From NCBI GenBank assembly GCA_029718625.1, contig CM056383.1, positions 20,809,930 through 20,873,929 of the forward strand: a stretch of 64,000 nt of DNA. Direction: 5' to 3'. The notes under the pieces were generated by a model, which worked only from the letters and a program-made list of their open reading frames with translations, was not told where the DNA came from and searched no databases. Of the stretch, positions 54,320-64,000 are shown piece by piece. Each line of letters begins with the position of its first letter. Position 1 is the first letter of the stretch. The DNA is from Synaphobranchus kaupii (taxonomy: Eukaryota > Chordata > Actinopteri > Anguilliformes > Synaphobranchidae). The position numbers were made by a program, and so were the translations under genes.

Positions 54320-55640
54320 GCAACGTGATTGAGGAATATCTCTTTCTATCACTTGAGGAATATCTCAAAAATACGAAAAATACTGTCCCTACATGATGCT
54401 GAAAAGCTAGTCCATGCTTTTGTTACTTCTAGATTAGATTACTGTAATGCTCTTTTGTCTGGATGTGCACAGTCCTCTCTGAAAGGGCTTCAACTAATTC
54501 AAAATACAGCTGCTCGTATTCTCACGAGAACTAGAAGATTTGAACATATCAGCCCAGTGTTAGCTTCACTTCACTGGTTGCCAATCAAATTTCGAATAGA
54601 CTATAAGATTCTATTACTTACCTTTAAAGCCTTACATGGGCTTGCCCCCTTATATTTAAGGGATTTACTTTTCCCTTATAATCCCTCACGAACGCTCCGT
54701 TCGCAGGGCGCAGGCCTCCTTGTTATTCCTAAAATAGCTAAAAGTACAATAGGTGGTAGAGCCTTTTCCTATCGTGCTCCTCTCCTATGGAACAAATTGC
54801 CTGCTCATGTTCGGGGTGCAGACACTGTCAGTCTATTTAAAGCTAGGCTTAAAACTCATCTTTTTAGTCTGTCCTATAGTTGAGGGGCAGGAGTGGGTGG
54901 CTGGCATTAGCTATAGAGTCGCTGGTGGACTGAGCGGTCTGTGCTGTCACTGGATCATTATTGGTAGTGTTGTGTTAAGCTCGACCGGTCATGGTCTAGT
55001 GGTGACTGTCTCAAGCCTGCCCTCATGGCTGTATTGGCCCCTGCCTCTGTTTAGCCCTTAGCTATGCTGCCATAGCCTTATTCTGCCGGGGTTTCCTTAT
55101 CGCAGCAGACACCTCTGTCTCTCCTGCTGCGCTTGTTCTGCTACCATCTGAACCCCCTAACAATGTTTTTTCTTTTTTTTCCTCTTCCCTGCTCTGGGCA
55201 CCTGCCCGGAGCTCTAGCCCAAGTTTCCAGAGTTTCCCGCGTCTTTCCCCCGCCCCCCCTCCTGGCCCGGAGCTCCAGCCCAAGACCAGCTAGGCGCCCC
55301 CCACCTGCCACTGCTGATCTCTACATGATGGAGTCATCTGTATCGAATACCTCCCTATGACATAATCAACCCATAGGCCAGTGGAGGATGGGCATCCCCC
55401 CAATAGCCGGGTTCCTCTCGAGATTTCTTCCCATCGGGGAGTTTTTTCTCGCCACAGTATGAGGGTTTTTCTCTCCTACTAGAGTTTTTACCTCTGCTAT
55501 CTGGGGGCTTAGAGCTGGCTTAGAGCTGGCATTTCCCATTTCCCCTTTCCTCCCCTTTCTGTTCTGTAAAGCGTCTTTGTGACAGTCATCTGTGAAAAGC
55601 GCTATATAAATAAAATTGAATTGAATTGAATTGAATTGAG
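54320..55640 (+). pseudogene. L2-type LINE: ORF2 C-terminus and complete 3' tail
   Basis: The frame 54329-54883 reads RLDYCNALLSG, LQLIQNTAARILTRTRRFEH, ISPVLASLHWLPIKFRIDYK and LHGLAPLYL, the conserved region after the L2 reverse transcriptase domain. A GC-rich 3' untranslated region follows. It ends at AAAGCGTCTTTGTGACAG, GCGCTATATAAATAAA and a (TTGAA)n tail (55611-55640). Endonuclease and polymerase parts are missing, so together with 52992-53980 it forms an internally deleted element. Confidence 0.85.
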
Positions 55641-55718
55641 TTCAGTAAACTTCTGTTCTGATTACACCAGCATTCTTGTTATTTTACGACATCCACCATT
55701 ACAACATTGGCGACGAGG
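55641..55718 (+). mobile_element. End of a Ty3/gypsy LTR and primer-binding-site-like sequence
   Basis: ATTCTTGTTATTTTACGACA then CATTACAACA ends an LTR-like segment (CA end at 55706). It is followed by TTGGCGACGAGG, a usual primer-binding-site start in gypsy-type elements. The rest of the LTR is replaced by the L2 tail directly upstream. Confidence 0.55.
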
Positions 55719-55763
55719 TACCCCGGAGATTATTTTTTATGTTTTTACTGATATTTGGAGAAG

Positions 55764-56560
55764 ATGGCTGTGAATGTACCCTCTCCTGCAATGTTTCTGC
55801 CCTGCCCCGGCGAACCTACAATACCATTCAACACATGGCTACAGATGTTCAACAATTACTTGCTAGTGATCAATGCAACTGGAAATGCTTGGCCTGAGGC
55901 CCCGCAAGAGAGCTGTTTTGCTCCATTGTCTGGGCACTGAGGGACAACAAATTTTTTACACACTGCCAGATACAGGTGAGACAGTTGCCTCTGCAGTTAC
56001 TGCCTTACAGGCTTACTTTATGCCCAAGATTAACGTGGTAGTTGAACATCATACCTTCAGGAAGCGGACACAGGCACCGCATGAGACTATTCGGCAATAC
56101 GTTGCTGATTTGCGTGAACTGGCTACTAAATGTGACTTTGATGATAAAATGGATTAAATGATCCGCAACCAGCTAATTGAGCATTTAGTTAGCCTGCGTA
56201 TAAGAGAGAGACTGCTACTTGAACCCGATCTGACATTAGATAAGGCTATCACTTTAGCAGCACAGATCGAATCAGCTACAGAACAAGCTAAAGCAATAGC
56301 AGCAGGCCAAAGTGCCCCAGTACAGGCTGTACAGTCGAGGTCACATGCCTTTAAGAAGCAGGACCGATAGCCCTCCTGCTCAGCTGAGCCACCTGCTGCT
56401 ACACACTCTGCATCAACTCGCTCCTGCTACAGATGAGGCTCTGACAGTCACTTGGCTAACTCTCCACAATGCCCAGCTGTAAGGCCACTTGCAAAACATA
56501 GAAGAAAATAGGACACTTTGGCTATGTCTGCCGATCTGCTGAAAACCAGCCTGTGCGTGT
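55764..56560 (+). pseudogene. Ty3/gypsy gag remnant
   Basis: The frame from ATG 55764 reads FLPCPGEPTIPFNTWLQMF, then shifts near 55900 to RKRAVLLHCLGTEGQQIFYT and the HETIRQYVADLRELATKCDF capsid-like block, stopping at TAA 56155. The same frame continues to 56370 (LEPDLTLDKAITLAAQIES). A damaged zinc-knuckle segment follows (GHFGYVCRSA, about 56515-56545). Gag would form the particle that packages the element RNA. It has one frameshift and at least one stop. Confidence 0.8.
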
Positions 56561-56659
56561 AGTAGAACTCCCTGAACTGACAGTGCACTACTTAGATGAT
56601 TATGCACAATGGAGTGTCTGTACATTTCTTCATGTGACTCTGAGATGAACAGACTGCTT

Positions 56660-56727
56660 GATCAATCAGGCAGCGGGTTGGGCAGGAACACCGTTCTCTT
56701 TATAGAAGGAGAGGGGAGATCCCAATT

Positions 56728-56770
<43 letters not shown>

Positions 56771-57850
56771 GAGGTGATTGCAAATAGCTGGTCCATCTAT
56801 GTTTCATTGTTGGTTCCAAGGGAATGAGCCAATCTATTGTATAAGTCCCTTCTACCAATTGGGATCAAAGGGATTTTGACCATAAAAACCCATTTAACTT
56901 TACCAACGTTGCTCTGATGGGAAAGGTGCAGCCTTACCCTGACCAGAAGCACCCGGACCGCTCTGATGGGAAAGGCGCAGCCTTACCCCTACCAGATGCA
57001 CCACTGAAACCCTGACGGACTTCTGCGTTTCCCAACCCGCATCTCGCCTGATCACCGAGACAGAGTTGGCCTGCCACCGTCCACAGAATAACCCAAGCTG
57101 GTTTATTCTCAACAGCTGTTTTGAGGACACGTTTCTTCAAACTGTTCCTTTACTGTCTCCCTTGCGGCCGGACCCAAGTGGAGACCTGTGCACGTCCACG
57201 TCGACCTGACTGGAAAGCTGTCGTGACCCGACTTCGGAGAAGAAGTCTCCAGGAATCCACGCACCTGCCAGGACCTTGGACCAGCTGACATCACTTAAGG
57301 AATCGGGACTGGCCTTCCCTTTGTTACCGTTAAGTATTGAAACGCATTTTATTTAGCACTGACATCAATTCATAGGCAAGCATAAAACCTGTAATACCCA
57401 GTTGAGGTCATTTTACTGCTGGTTCCTACTTTTGTTTGTATTTTGTTTTGCTATGCGCGTTTTGGTCGGGAATAGCCAATTTCCCTGACCTTATAGTTTT
57501 ACACTGTTAAAACTTTATATGTATGAGACTGATAAAACGAGCTAACCACAAAATATAGTTTGGCATGTCATTAACCCATAACACAAACTAACCTTTGTAA
57601 ATGGTAGACTGTTAGCTTCTATATTTAGCCATTACATAATTATAATTTCCTCTGATTAAGATTAAGTCATAGAATATATTTCTCATGTTATATCAATTAT
57701 TGTTTCTATTATTCACATATTCATAGTTGTAGCCAATAAAACATATGTCGTTTTTTCCAACCCATTATCATGTCTACGTTATTTCACTCAGTTGGGCTCT
57801 ATTGACGTATAGAATTCTAATTGAGTGTTGAACTTAATTAATTCTGAATA
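56660..57850. other. Non-coding interruption between gag and reverse transcriptase
   Basis: It holds a CA microsatellite (56731-56766) and a 49-bp tandem duplication (GCTCTGATGGGAAAGG units at 56910 and 56959). A protease domain would be expected here and is not seen. The stretch may be another repeat inserted in the gypsy element. Confidence 0.5.
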
Positions 57851-57949
57851 AAAGTGACCAAACCTCACTACATTGGGATGGACCGGATGACTGCTCTACA
57901 CCTCTGCATCAGTGGAAATACCGTCCTCCCCTCCTCCGCTCCTGCGCAC

Positions 57950-58607
57950 GGGACTTTGTGCATCGAGTTAAAATTTACCCTAATGTTAAACTGGTGCATC
58001 AAAATCTACGCCGCTTGCCCTTTGCAGTCAGGAATGCTGTCTCTGCTGAGCTGGAGCGCCTACTGGAAGCAGGTGTCATAGAGAAGGTTGATGCCTCTGC
58101 CTGGGTGTCCCCGATAGTAGTTACCCAAAATAAAACCGGTGTAATCCGTATGTGTGTGGACCTCCGTGAACCAAATAAAGGCGTCATTATAGACTGCTAC
58201 CCACTGCCACACATGGACGAGTTGCTCTCCAACCTGCGGGGAGCCAAAGTGTTCTCTACGATCGATTTGGCAAGTGCATACCACCAAGTGCCGTTGCATG
58301 AGGATAGCAGAGACCTCACGGCATTTATTACACATGAGGGCCTTTTCAGATTCTGTAGAGTCCCATACGGTCTGGCATCGGCACCCTCGGCCTTCAAGAA
58401 AATGATGGCCACCATCCTCCAGGGCCTACCAAGTGTTCAAAACGACTTGGACAACCTGATTATTTATGGGCCTAACACTGCTTCCCATGACCAAAACCTC
58501 AAGGCCGTGCTGCAAAAGCTAAAAGAGGCAGGCTTGATGCTCAATAATGATAAATGCCACTTTAACAAACCCTCCCTCTGCTTCCTTGGACATACAGTAT
58601 ATGCCTC
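57950..58607 (+). pseudogene. Ty3/gypsy reverse transcriptase fragment with mutated active site
   Basis: One frame carries LRRLPFAVRNAVSAELERLL, then GVIEKVDASAWVSPIVV, IRMCVDLREPNK, the catalytic-motif region FSTIDLASAYHQVPL, FRFCRVPYGLASAPSAF and CHFNKPSLCFLGHTV. The usual second active-site motif (Y-x-D-D) reads DLDN here: the second Asp is Asn and the Tyr position is changed, so it could not polymerise. Similarity ends abruptly at 58607, where the opposite-strand LINE starts. RNase H, integrase and the 3' LTR are absent. Confidence 0.85.
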
Positions 58608-58611
58608 CACG

Positions 58612-61195
58612 CTCTCTATAGCCTGGCCATTGACCACCAGTTTAGGGAAGGTGAACTGTCCACGGTGGAAATCAATGACCAGCTCCTTGGTCTTGGAGGC
58701 ATTAAGGTCAAGGCAGTTCTCGCTACACCATTCTGAGAATATGTCCATCTCAGCTTGTAACTGCCCTTCCAAATTAATGATATCCACAATGACTATGTCA
58801 TCGGAGTATTTTATGTAGGTTATTTCTGGGTCTGAGCTCCTGCAGTCATCAGTGTACAGTGTGAAGAGCACAGGTGAGATTACAGAGCCCTGTGGTTTGA
58901 GTAGAGCTGAACTGACCATTTATTCTGACCATTTGGTGTCTCCCCGTCAGAAATTAAAGGATCCAGAGGATCAAATGTGGGTTGACGTCCATTTGGAGCA
59001 GCTTTTGTCCCATCAAGTGGGGGTGTTAAAGGCGCTTGAGAAGTCCACAAAGACCATTCTAACATATGCCTTGGGCTTCTGAAGATGGGTATAGGCGCCG
59101 TGCAGCAATGTCAAAACAGCATCATCAACCCCCCTATGTCGTTTATATGCAAACTGGAGAGGGTCAGCGTACACGCCTACTTCCTTCTGTAGCTGGGAAA
59201 GAACAAGCCTATCAAAGCTTTTCATTACCAGGCATGTTAAGGCCACAGGTCGGTAGTCGTTATCACAGGTGGGGTTACTTTTTTTAGGTACTGGACAAAT
59301 AATAGAGGTTTTCCATATGGGAGGGATTGAGTGTTCTGCCAGGGAGCGATTGAAGAGCTCGCAGAAAACACCGGACAGTTGGCTGCAGCAAGCCTTCAGC
59401 AGGCGGCCACAGATCTGGTCAGGCCCAGGTGCTTTGTTTGGGTTTAAACCTTTCAGAGTGTATTCTACCTCCCCCAGCTGCAGTTCCAGGTTTACAGTAG
59501 TGAGTGACATGGTAGCTAGGTCAGATATAAACTCCTCCTTCTCCAGTGTGTAGTCATACTGATCAAACCTGCAGAAGAAGTTCTCTGCCATGCTGACACA
59601 GTCTTTTGCCTCAGATCTGGGTATCATTGGGTTATTAGGGAGGCCAGAAAGAGCTTCTCAACCATCTCCTTGTACACTCTCTTGGCCTCTTTTATTTGTT
59701 TGTTCAGCTTGTTCTGAATTAATTTGGACTCAGTTCTGTTTCCTGAGATAAATGCTATTTTCTTTTTGTTAAGTGTGACTTTCAGGGCTTTTGTGGTCCA
59801 GGGCTTATTGTTAGAAAATACCTTGACAGTTTTTGTGGGGACTATCATCTACAAGGTGATGTAGTGAGTGACAACATCAGTAGCCTCCTCTAAACTGCCC
59901 CCTTGAGTTAACACCTCCCACTCTGTGCAATCAAAACAACCCCTTAATATCTCACAAACATTATTGTCCCATACTTTCAACACTTTCTTAACCATGCCCT
60001 CTCTCTGTAACTTTGTGCGGTAAGCAGGAATAAGATGGATAGTGTTGTGGTCCGCAGTACTAAGGGGTGTTTTTTTGTAGGCTTTGTATGCATTCTTAAC
60101 ATTGCCATAACAGAGCTAAATTGTTTTGTCACCCCTGGTGGCGCATGTGATATGCTGATAGGTCGGGAGTATTTTGTTCAGCATACAGCTGTTAAAATCC
60201 CCAAGAATGAGGACAGAGGAGTCTGGGGATGCGCATTCAATTTGATGGACATATGTGGCTATAGCCTCTGACGTGCGTGTGACGTTGCCAGATGGTGGGA
60301 TATAAACAAGCACCAAAGCCAGCTGACCAAACTCATGGGGGAGATATTTAGGTCTAAATGACACGGCTAGCAGCTCTAGGTCAGATGTACAGCAGGAATC
60401 CTTCACAATAGCGGTCCTGATCCATGCCCTGTTTATATAAACACATAAACCCCCCCACGTGTCTCTTTTGGCTACTCACAGTGTCCCGGTCCAACAATCT
60501 GAGTGTGGTCCTGAATCGGTCCAGAGAGAGTTCTGAGTCAGTGATCGTGTTATCAAGCCAAGTTCCTGTGAGGCAGATCAGACTGACCTCCTTGTATGCC
60601 CACTGGCATGTTATACACTGGCATGTTATATTTGCTTCTAGTTCATCCAGTTTGTTGCGTAAAGAACGTACATTAGCAAAGCAAGCATAATAGAGGGGAG
60701 CGGCGGACATTTCTGTGTGCCGGTCAGTCTCTTCAGCCTCTGCCTAACTCCCCCTCTTCTCCCCCGCTTCCTCTTGGGCACTTTATCCCGCTGATCGCGC
60801 CCCTCTCCGTGCTGCTTTATTATTAACTCCCAACAGTCGTTCAGTTTCGGTACTGGGTAATCCAGATTCCGTAGCAGCAGTATATTCTCCTGAGTGTACC
60901 ACAATATTCCGCCTCCAGTTCTCACGGGTTTTGCCAGTAACTACTTGGTTGCCCAAAACAGAAACAACAGTAGGGAAATCCATTTCCTCATGATTGTCCC
61001 TTTGAAGAGAATAAATCAACTGAGGTAATCCAGTTGACTAATGTGTAATTCAAGGCTCTTGTGAAAAATTACTCGCTGTAGTTGCCACTCAACAAGACAA
61101 ACATTAACAAACGCCTTAGTGCCACTCAACAAACATTTAACATTAACAAACGCACTCTAAGACACTTCTCCACCTGTCGCCATTACAGCGGCAGT
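58612..61195 (-). pseudogene. Rex1/CR1-like LINE ORF2 (endonuclease and reverse transcriptase), 3'-truncated
   Basis: On the minus strand a basic start (KRKRGRRGGVRQRLKR, near 60770) leads to an AP-endonuclease region (ANVRSLRNKLDELEANI near 60680, VLILGDFNSCMLNK near 60170). The linker VIPTKTVKVFSNNKPW (59845) follows, then reverse transcriptase: GLNPNKAPGPDQI, KTSIICPVPKKSN, DYRPVALTCLVMKSFDRLV, VDFSSAFN, PQGSVISPVLFTLYTDD, IKYSDDIVIV and LNASKTKELVIDF. At least three frame changes occur. It stops at the GQAIESVE position, so thumb and 3' tail are missing; LINEs normally lose their 5' end instead. Confidence 0.8.
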
Positions 61196-61204
61196 TGTAT
61201 TTAT

Positions 61205-62001
61205 TATATTGAGACCGTCTGCCCCAATCATTTATGCCAAACGTAAAGCAAACAGTGGTATTAACACGGATAATCGTATTACTCCAAAATTAAACCATGT
61301 TGCTGCTAGCAGCTGTTGTGAATCACTCCTAAAAATTGGACTACTGACTGTTAGATCTCTTGCTCCTAAAGCAATTCTTGTAAACAAATTGATCACAGAT
61401 CATAATATCAATGTGTCTGACTGAAACTTAGCTAAAACCTGGTGAATATGTTGCACTTAAAAAACCAATAGGAAACGCTTAATTAAGTACTCAGGTATCG
61501 CGTCAGTCAGGAAGAGGGGGTGGGGTTGCAGCGATCTATCAGTCCACCTTAAGCTTAACCCCTAAGTGTGGAAATACATTCTCATCTTTTGAAGTTCTTT
61601 CTATGAGTTGTGTACAGCATGACCTAGCTAAAATAAGTGGTAGCATGCAGTCCTTTTTCCTAGTGTATGTTTACAGGCCACCTGGGTCCTATTTGGATTT
61701 TATAATAGAATTAGCTTATAATAGAATTCTCAAGTTTTTGTCGTGCCTTGCTATTTCGGCAGATAAGGTTGTGATTGTTGGTGATTTTAACATACATGTG
61801 GATAAACAGGGTGATCCCCTAGGAACAGCCTTTGCCTCTATCATTGACTCTGTTGGTTTTATACAAAATGTTTGTGGGCCCACTCACTACTGTAGCCATA
61901 CCCTAGACTTAGTGTTATCCTATGGTATCAATGTTATGAATCTTACTATTGCACCCCATAACCCTGTATTATCTGATCATTTCCTTATTGCTTTTGAAAT
62001 C
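61205..62001 (+). pseudogene. L2-type LINE ORF2 endonuclease fragment
   Basis: CESLLKIGLLTVRSLAPKA opens the endonuclease (61311-61370). 61650-62000 reads FLVYVYRPPGSYLDF, KVVIVGDFNIHVDKQ, GPTHYCSHTLDLVLSYGI and LSDHFLIAFEI. The GDFN and SDH blocks carry catalytic residues of the AP-type endonuclease that nicks the target. A stop near 61421 and frame changes inactivate it. The Harbinger element interrupts it right after the SDH block. Confidence 0.82.
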
Positions 62002-62361
62002 AGGGTGCTTTCACACCTACCTTGTTTGGTTCGATTGAATCAAACTCTGGTTCATTTTCCAAATTGCTGCGGTTCGTTTGGGCAGGTGTGAACACAGCAA
62101 TTGTACTCGGGTGCGCACCAAAAGCGGACCAAACAAGCAGACCGAGACCTTGTTGAAGAGGTGATCTCGGGACGCTTCCAAACGAACTCTGGTGCGGTTT
62201 GTTTGTGGTGAGAACGTGATCCGACCTCGGTCCGACCCAACTGCAGAAAGCACTGCGCATTTTTGGGCTAAACGAGCTCCCGTAGCCAGCTATGCTGTGC
62301 ATTATGGAATGAGGAAGACGAGCATTTCCCCTTTCGACAACAACAACAACAACATGCGACC

Positions 62362-63636
62362 ATGAGTAATCGTGGACAAATGTGGAGTTGTGAGGAGGTG
62401 CAGTGCTTTATTGAGATTTGGTCGGATGAATATATTGGTTCACAACTTTCGACAACACACAAAAACAGCGAAATCTTCTCACTCTTTAGCAAACAGCTCA
62501 GGGAAAGGGGGTTTCAGGGGTCTGTTGCACAGTGCCACATAAAGGCAAAGAAACTTAGTCAGCAGTACATTAAAGTGCGCGATGCACTTAATAAAACAGG
62601 AATATCTGGTAAAGAGAGAGACAAATTCCGATGATACGATGACGTCGACAAAACACTGGGCACAAAACCAGTCGTTGATCCGGTGGATATTGTGGAGTCC
62701 CATGAGAGTTCAACACTATCGTCCACTTCCACTGATGCTAATGATGATGCTAATGATGCTAGCACAGCTGACCTGGCTCCCGCATCTGACACGGATGTTG
62801 ATGGTGAGTTTATTTAACTTTTTGCAGTTGCCAATACCAACCACTTGTTACAGAAGATGTGGAGTAGGCATAGATAGTAGTACTATACTTTGCAATTATT
62901 CGTGCACAACGCACGTAGAGACAGCCGATGTGACAGCAAGAGTTACGCTGTCTGCTAGCCTAGGCTACTTCACATAAAGCAGCTGGAATAAACCTGTTAC
63001 TCATGAATACGTTCTATTCACTTGGTTTCAACACACACACACACAAACAGCATTATGCATTGAAATGTCTTTTGTTCTGCATTAATATGACATGAGTAAC
63101 AGAGAAATTGTTTATTTCAATAAACAGGGGGAGATTCCAGCAATGTATCTTGTGATACTGATGCCACAAACACCCTTGTTGATCCAGACGTGTCTGATGC
63201 TCCGAGCACAGAGAGCAGGGACAATGAAGAGTGCACCAGAGGAGGGAGACTGCCTATTCCCGGAGGCAAGGCTCAAAAAAGAAATGCAAAATCGTGCCGA
63301 GCTGATGATGAATTCCGGGCATACATGACTGACAATAGAAGGATGCTGGAGGAAATATGTGGAGCTGAACAGGGCCAGGTGGCTCAAGAGGCTTTTGAGA
63401 GGATACTTCAGGCACAACAGGAGGCTGAGGAGAGAAGATTCCGGGCGATGCAGGCACAGCAACAGGCCAATAACCAGATGTTTCTGCAACTAATGGGCAC
63501 TCTTGCAAGTGCCACAGCTGTATCAGCCAACACAGCCTACTGTCCTGCTGCCCATGATTCCGCCACATCAGCACCGGCGGTCAGAATCTCCATCCTCCCA
63601 AGATGGACATCCCAGCACTTCATCCATTCTACATGA
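62362..63636 (+). pseudogene. Harbinger Myb/SANT-like DNA-binding protein, two exons, one nonsense codon
   Basis: Exon 1 is 62362-62803 (donor G|GTGAGT) and exon 2 is 63128-63636 (acceptor AATAAACAG); together 951 nt in phase, 316 residues. The Myb/SANT-like domain reads MWSCEEVQCFIEIWSDEYIG, then IFSLFSKQLRERGF and QCHIKAKKLSQQYIKVRDAL. A TGA at 62632 replaces a position where Trp is expected (FR-x-YDDVD). Exon 2 has an acidic region and a Gln/Glu-rich helix (QEAFERILQAQQEAEERRFR). In Harbinger elements such a protein works with the transposase for nuclear import and end binding. Only the single stop argues against function. Confidence 0.75.
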
Positions 63637-63639
63637 GAT

Positions 63640-64000
63640 TAATAGTCAGCAGGACTACTACAAACTGTAGGTTGTTACACTTTTTTTTTTCAAATTAGGA
63701 AAGGCTTTGTTTGTGTAGGCCTTTAATGCACACATTCATTATTTGTGTTGTTTGAATTGCTATGCAGAAGGTACTGTTTTTGGTTTCGTGTTATCAAGAA
63801 TGGAGATTTTTTTTTAGAAGAACTACGACTTTGTGTGCGTTTACATTTCCAAGAAATGCTACCTCATTTTCAAGGTTTTGTTCTTTTCAAGCTTCTGGGC
63901 TACACATGAGGAGAATATTTTATATAAAGAGACGCACTATTTGTGATAGAAGTAGAAGGAACATAGTTTGTTTTTGCAAACACACATTCTACTTAATTGA
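63640..64000. other. Harbinger internal non-coding sequence to window end
   Basis: No coding region is supported. T-runs lie near 63681 and 63808. Confidence 0.4.

Larger units (their letters stand above)
62002..64000 (+). mobile_element. PIF/Harbinger element, 5' part (continues past the window)
   Basis: The left end GGGTGCTTTCACACCTACCT starts at about 62003 inside the L2 endonuclease. The terminal region is rich in TTTGGTTCG and CGAACT repeats typical of fish Harbinger MITEs and elements. A Myb/SANT-type accessory gene follows. The DDE transposase gene and right end should lie beyond 64000. Confidence 0.7.

Noticed and set aside
61999..62302. Three overlapping minus-strand frames
   Set aside because: They fall in the Harbinger terminal region and translate its TTTGGTTCG-type repeats.

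Overview
The window is nuclear DNA of a ray-finned (teleost) fish. It has long AT-rich non-coding stretches, spliced genes with GT/AG introns, and a repeat mix typical of teleosts: L2- and Rex1/CR1-like LINEs, tRNA-derived SINEs, DIRS-type and Ty3/gypsy retroelements, Tc1, hAT, PIF/Harbinger and pogo transposons, and many short elements with inverted ends. I cannot name the species. Nothing prokaryotic is present (no operons, CRISPR arrays or rRNA).

The only gene without any visible lesion lies on the minus strand at 2889-9213. Eight coding exons join through consensus GT/AG sites, with every phase matching, into one 1,484-codon frame. The predicted protein has a GKYKG module like that of exonuclease X C-termini, a proline/alanine-rich linker, a Cys-containing region that I believe is the fish domain called DUF6729, a segment resembling an RNase H-like (DDE-type) transposase core split by an intron, a polyproline tract, a polyglutamine tract and two C-x2-C...H...C repeats. 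It is either a transposase-derived host gene or the gene of a poorly described spliced DNA transposon. It is the strongest candidate here for an undescribed system.

Most of the rest is a transposon graveyard. 1-2860: LINE fragments. 10-19 kb: palindromic elements, a DIRS tyrosine-recombinase remnant, an L2 tail, a Harbinger remnant and a MITE family. 19-26.4 kb: a Tc1-derived fold-back element carrying foreign sequence, a TTAA-flanked MITE, and a complete Tc1 copy with two nonsense codons. 27.5-29.1 kb: fragments of Harbinger, pogo and THAP genes. 35-43.6 kb: a nested stack in which a TTAA-flanked MITE contains a Tc1 element, and the Tc1 contains three separate insertions: a piggyBac-like element (TTAA duplication), a solo LTR (CGCTT duplication) and a complete hAT element (8-bp duplication). 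Removing the three inserts with their duplications leaves a 1,641-bp Tc1 whose transposase reading frame is restored apart from one stop codon.

46-53 kb holds a further TTAA MITE, a SINE, a 1.6-kb MITE and a piggyBac-type MITE. 53-64 kb holds a deleted L2 element, a Ty3/gypsy remnant with a mutated reverse transcriptase, a Rex1/CR1-like LINE on the opposite strand, an L2 endonuclease fragment, and a PIF/Harbinger element that interrupts it and runs off the window end.

All functional names come from motif recognition by eye. No database search was possible.
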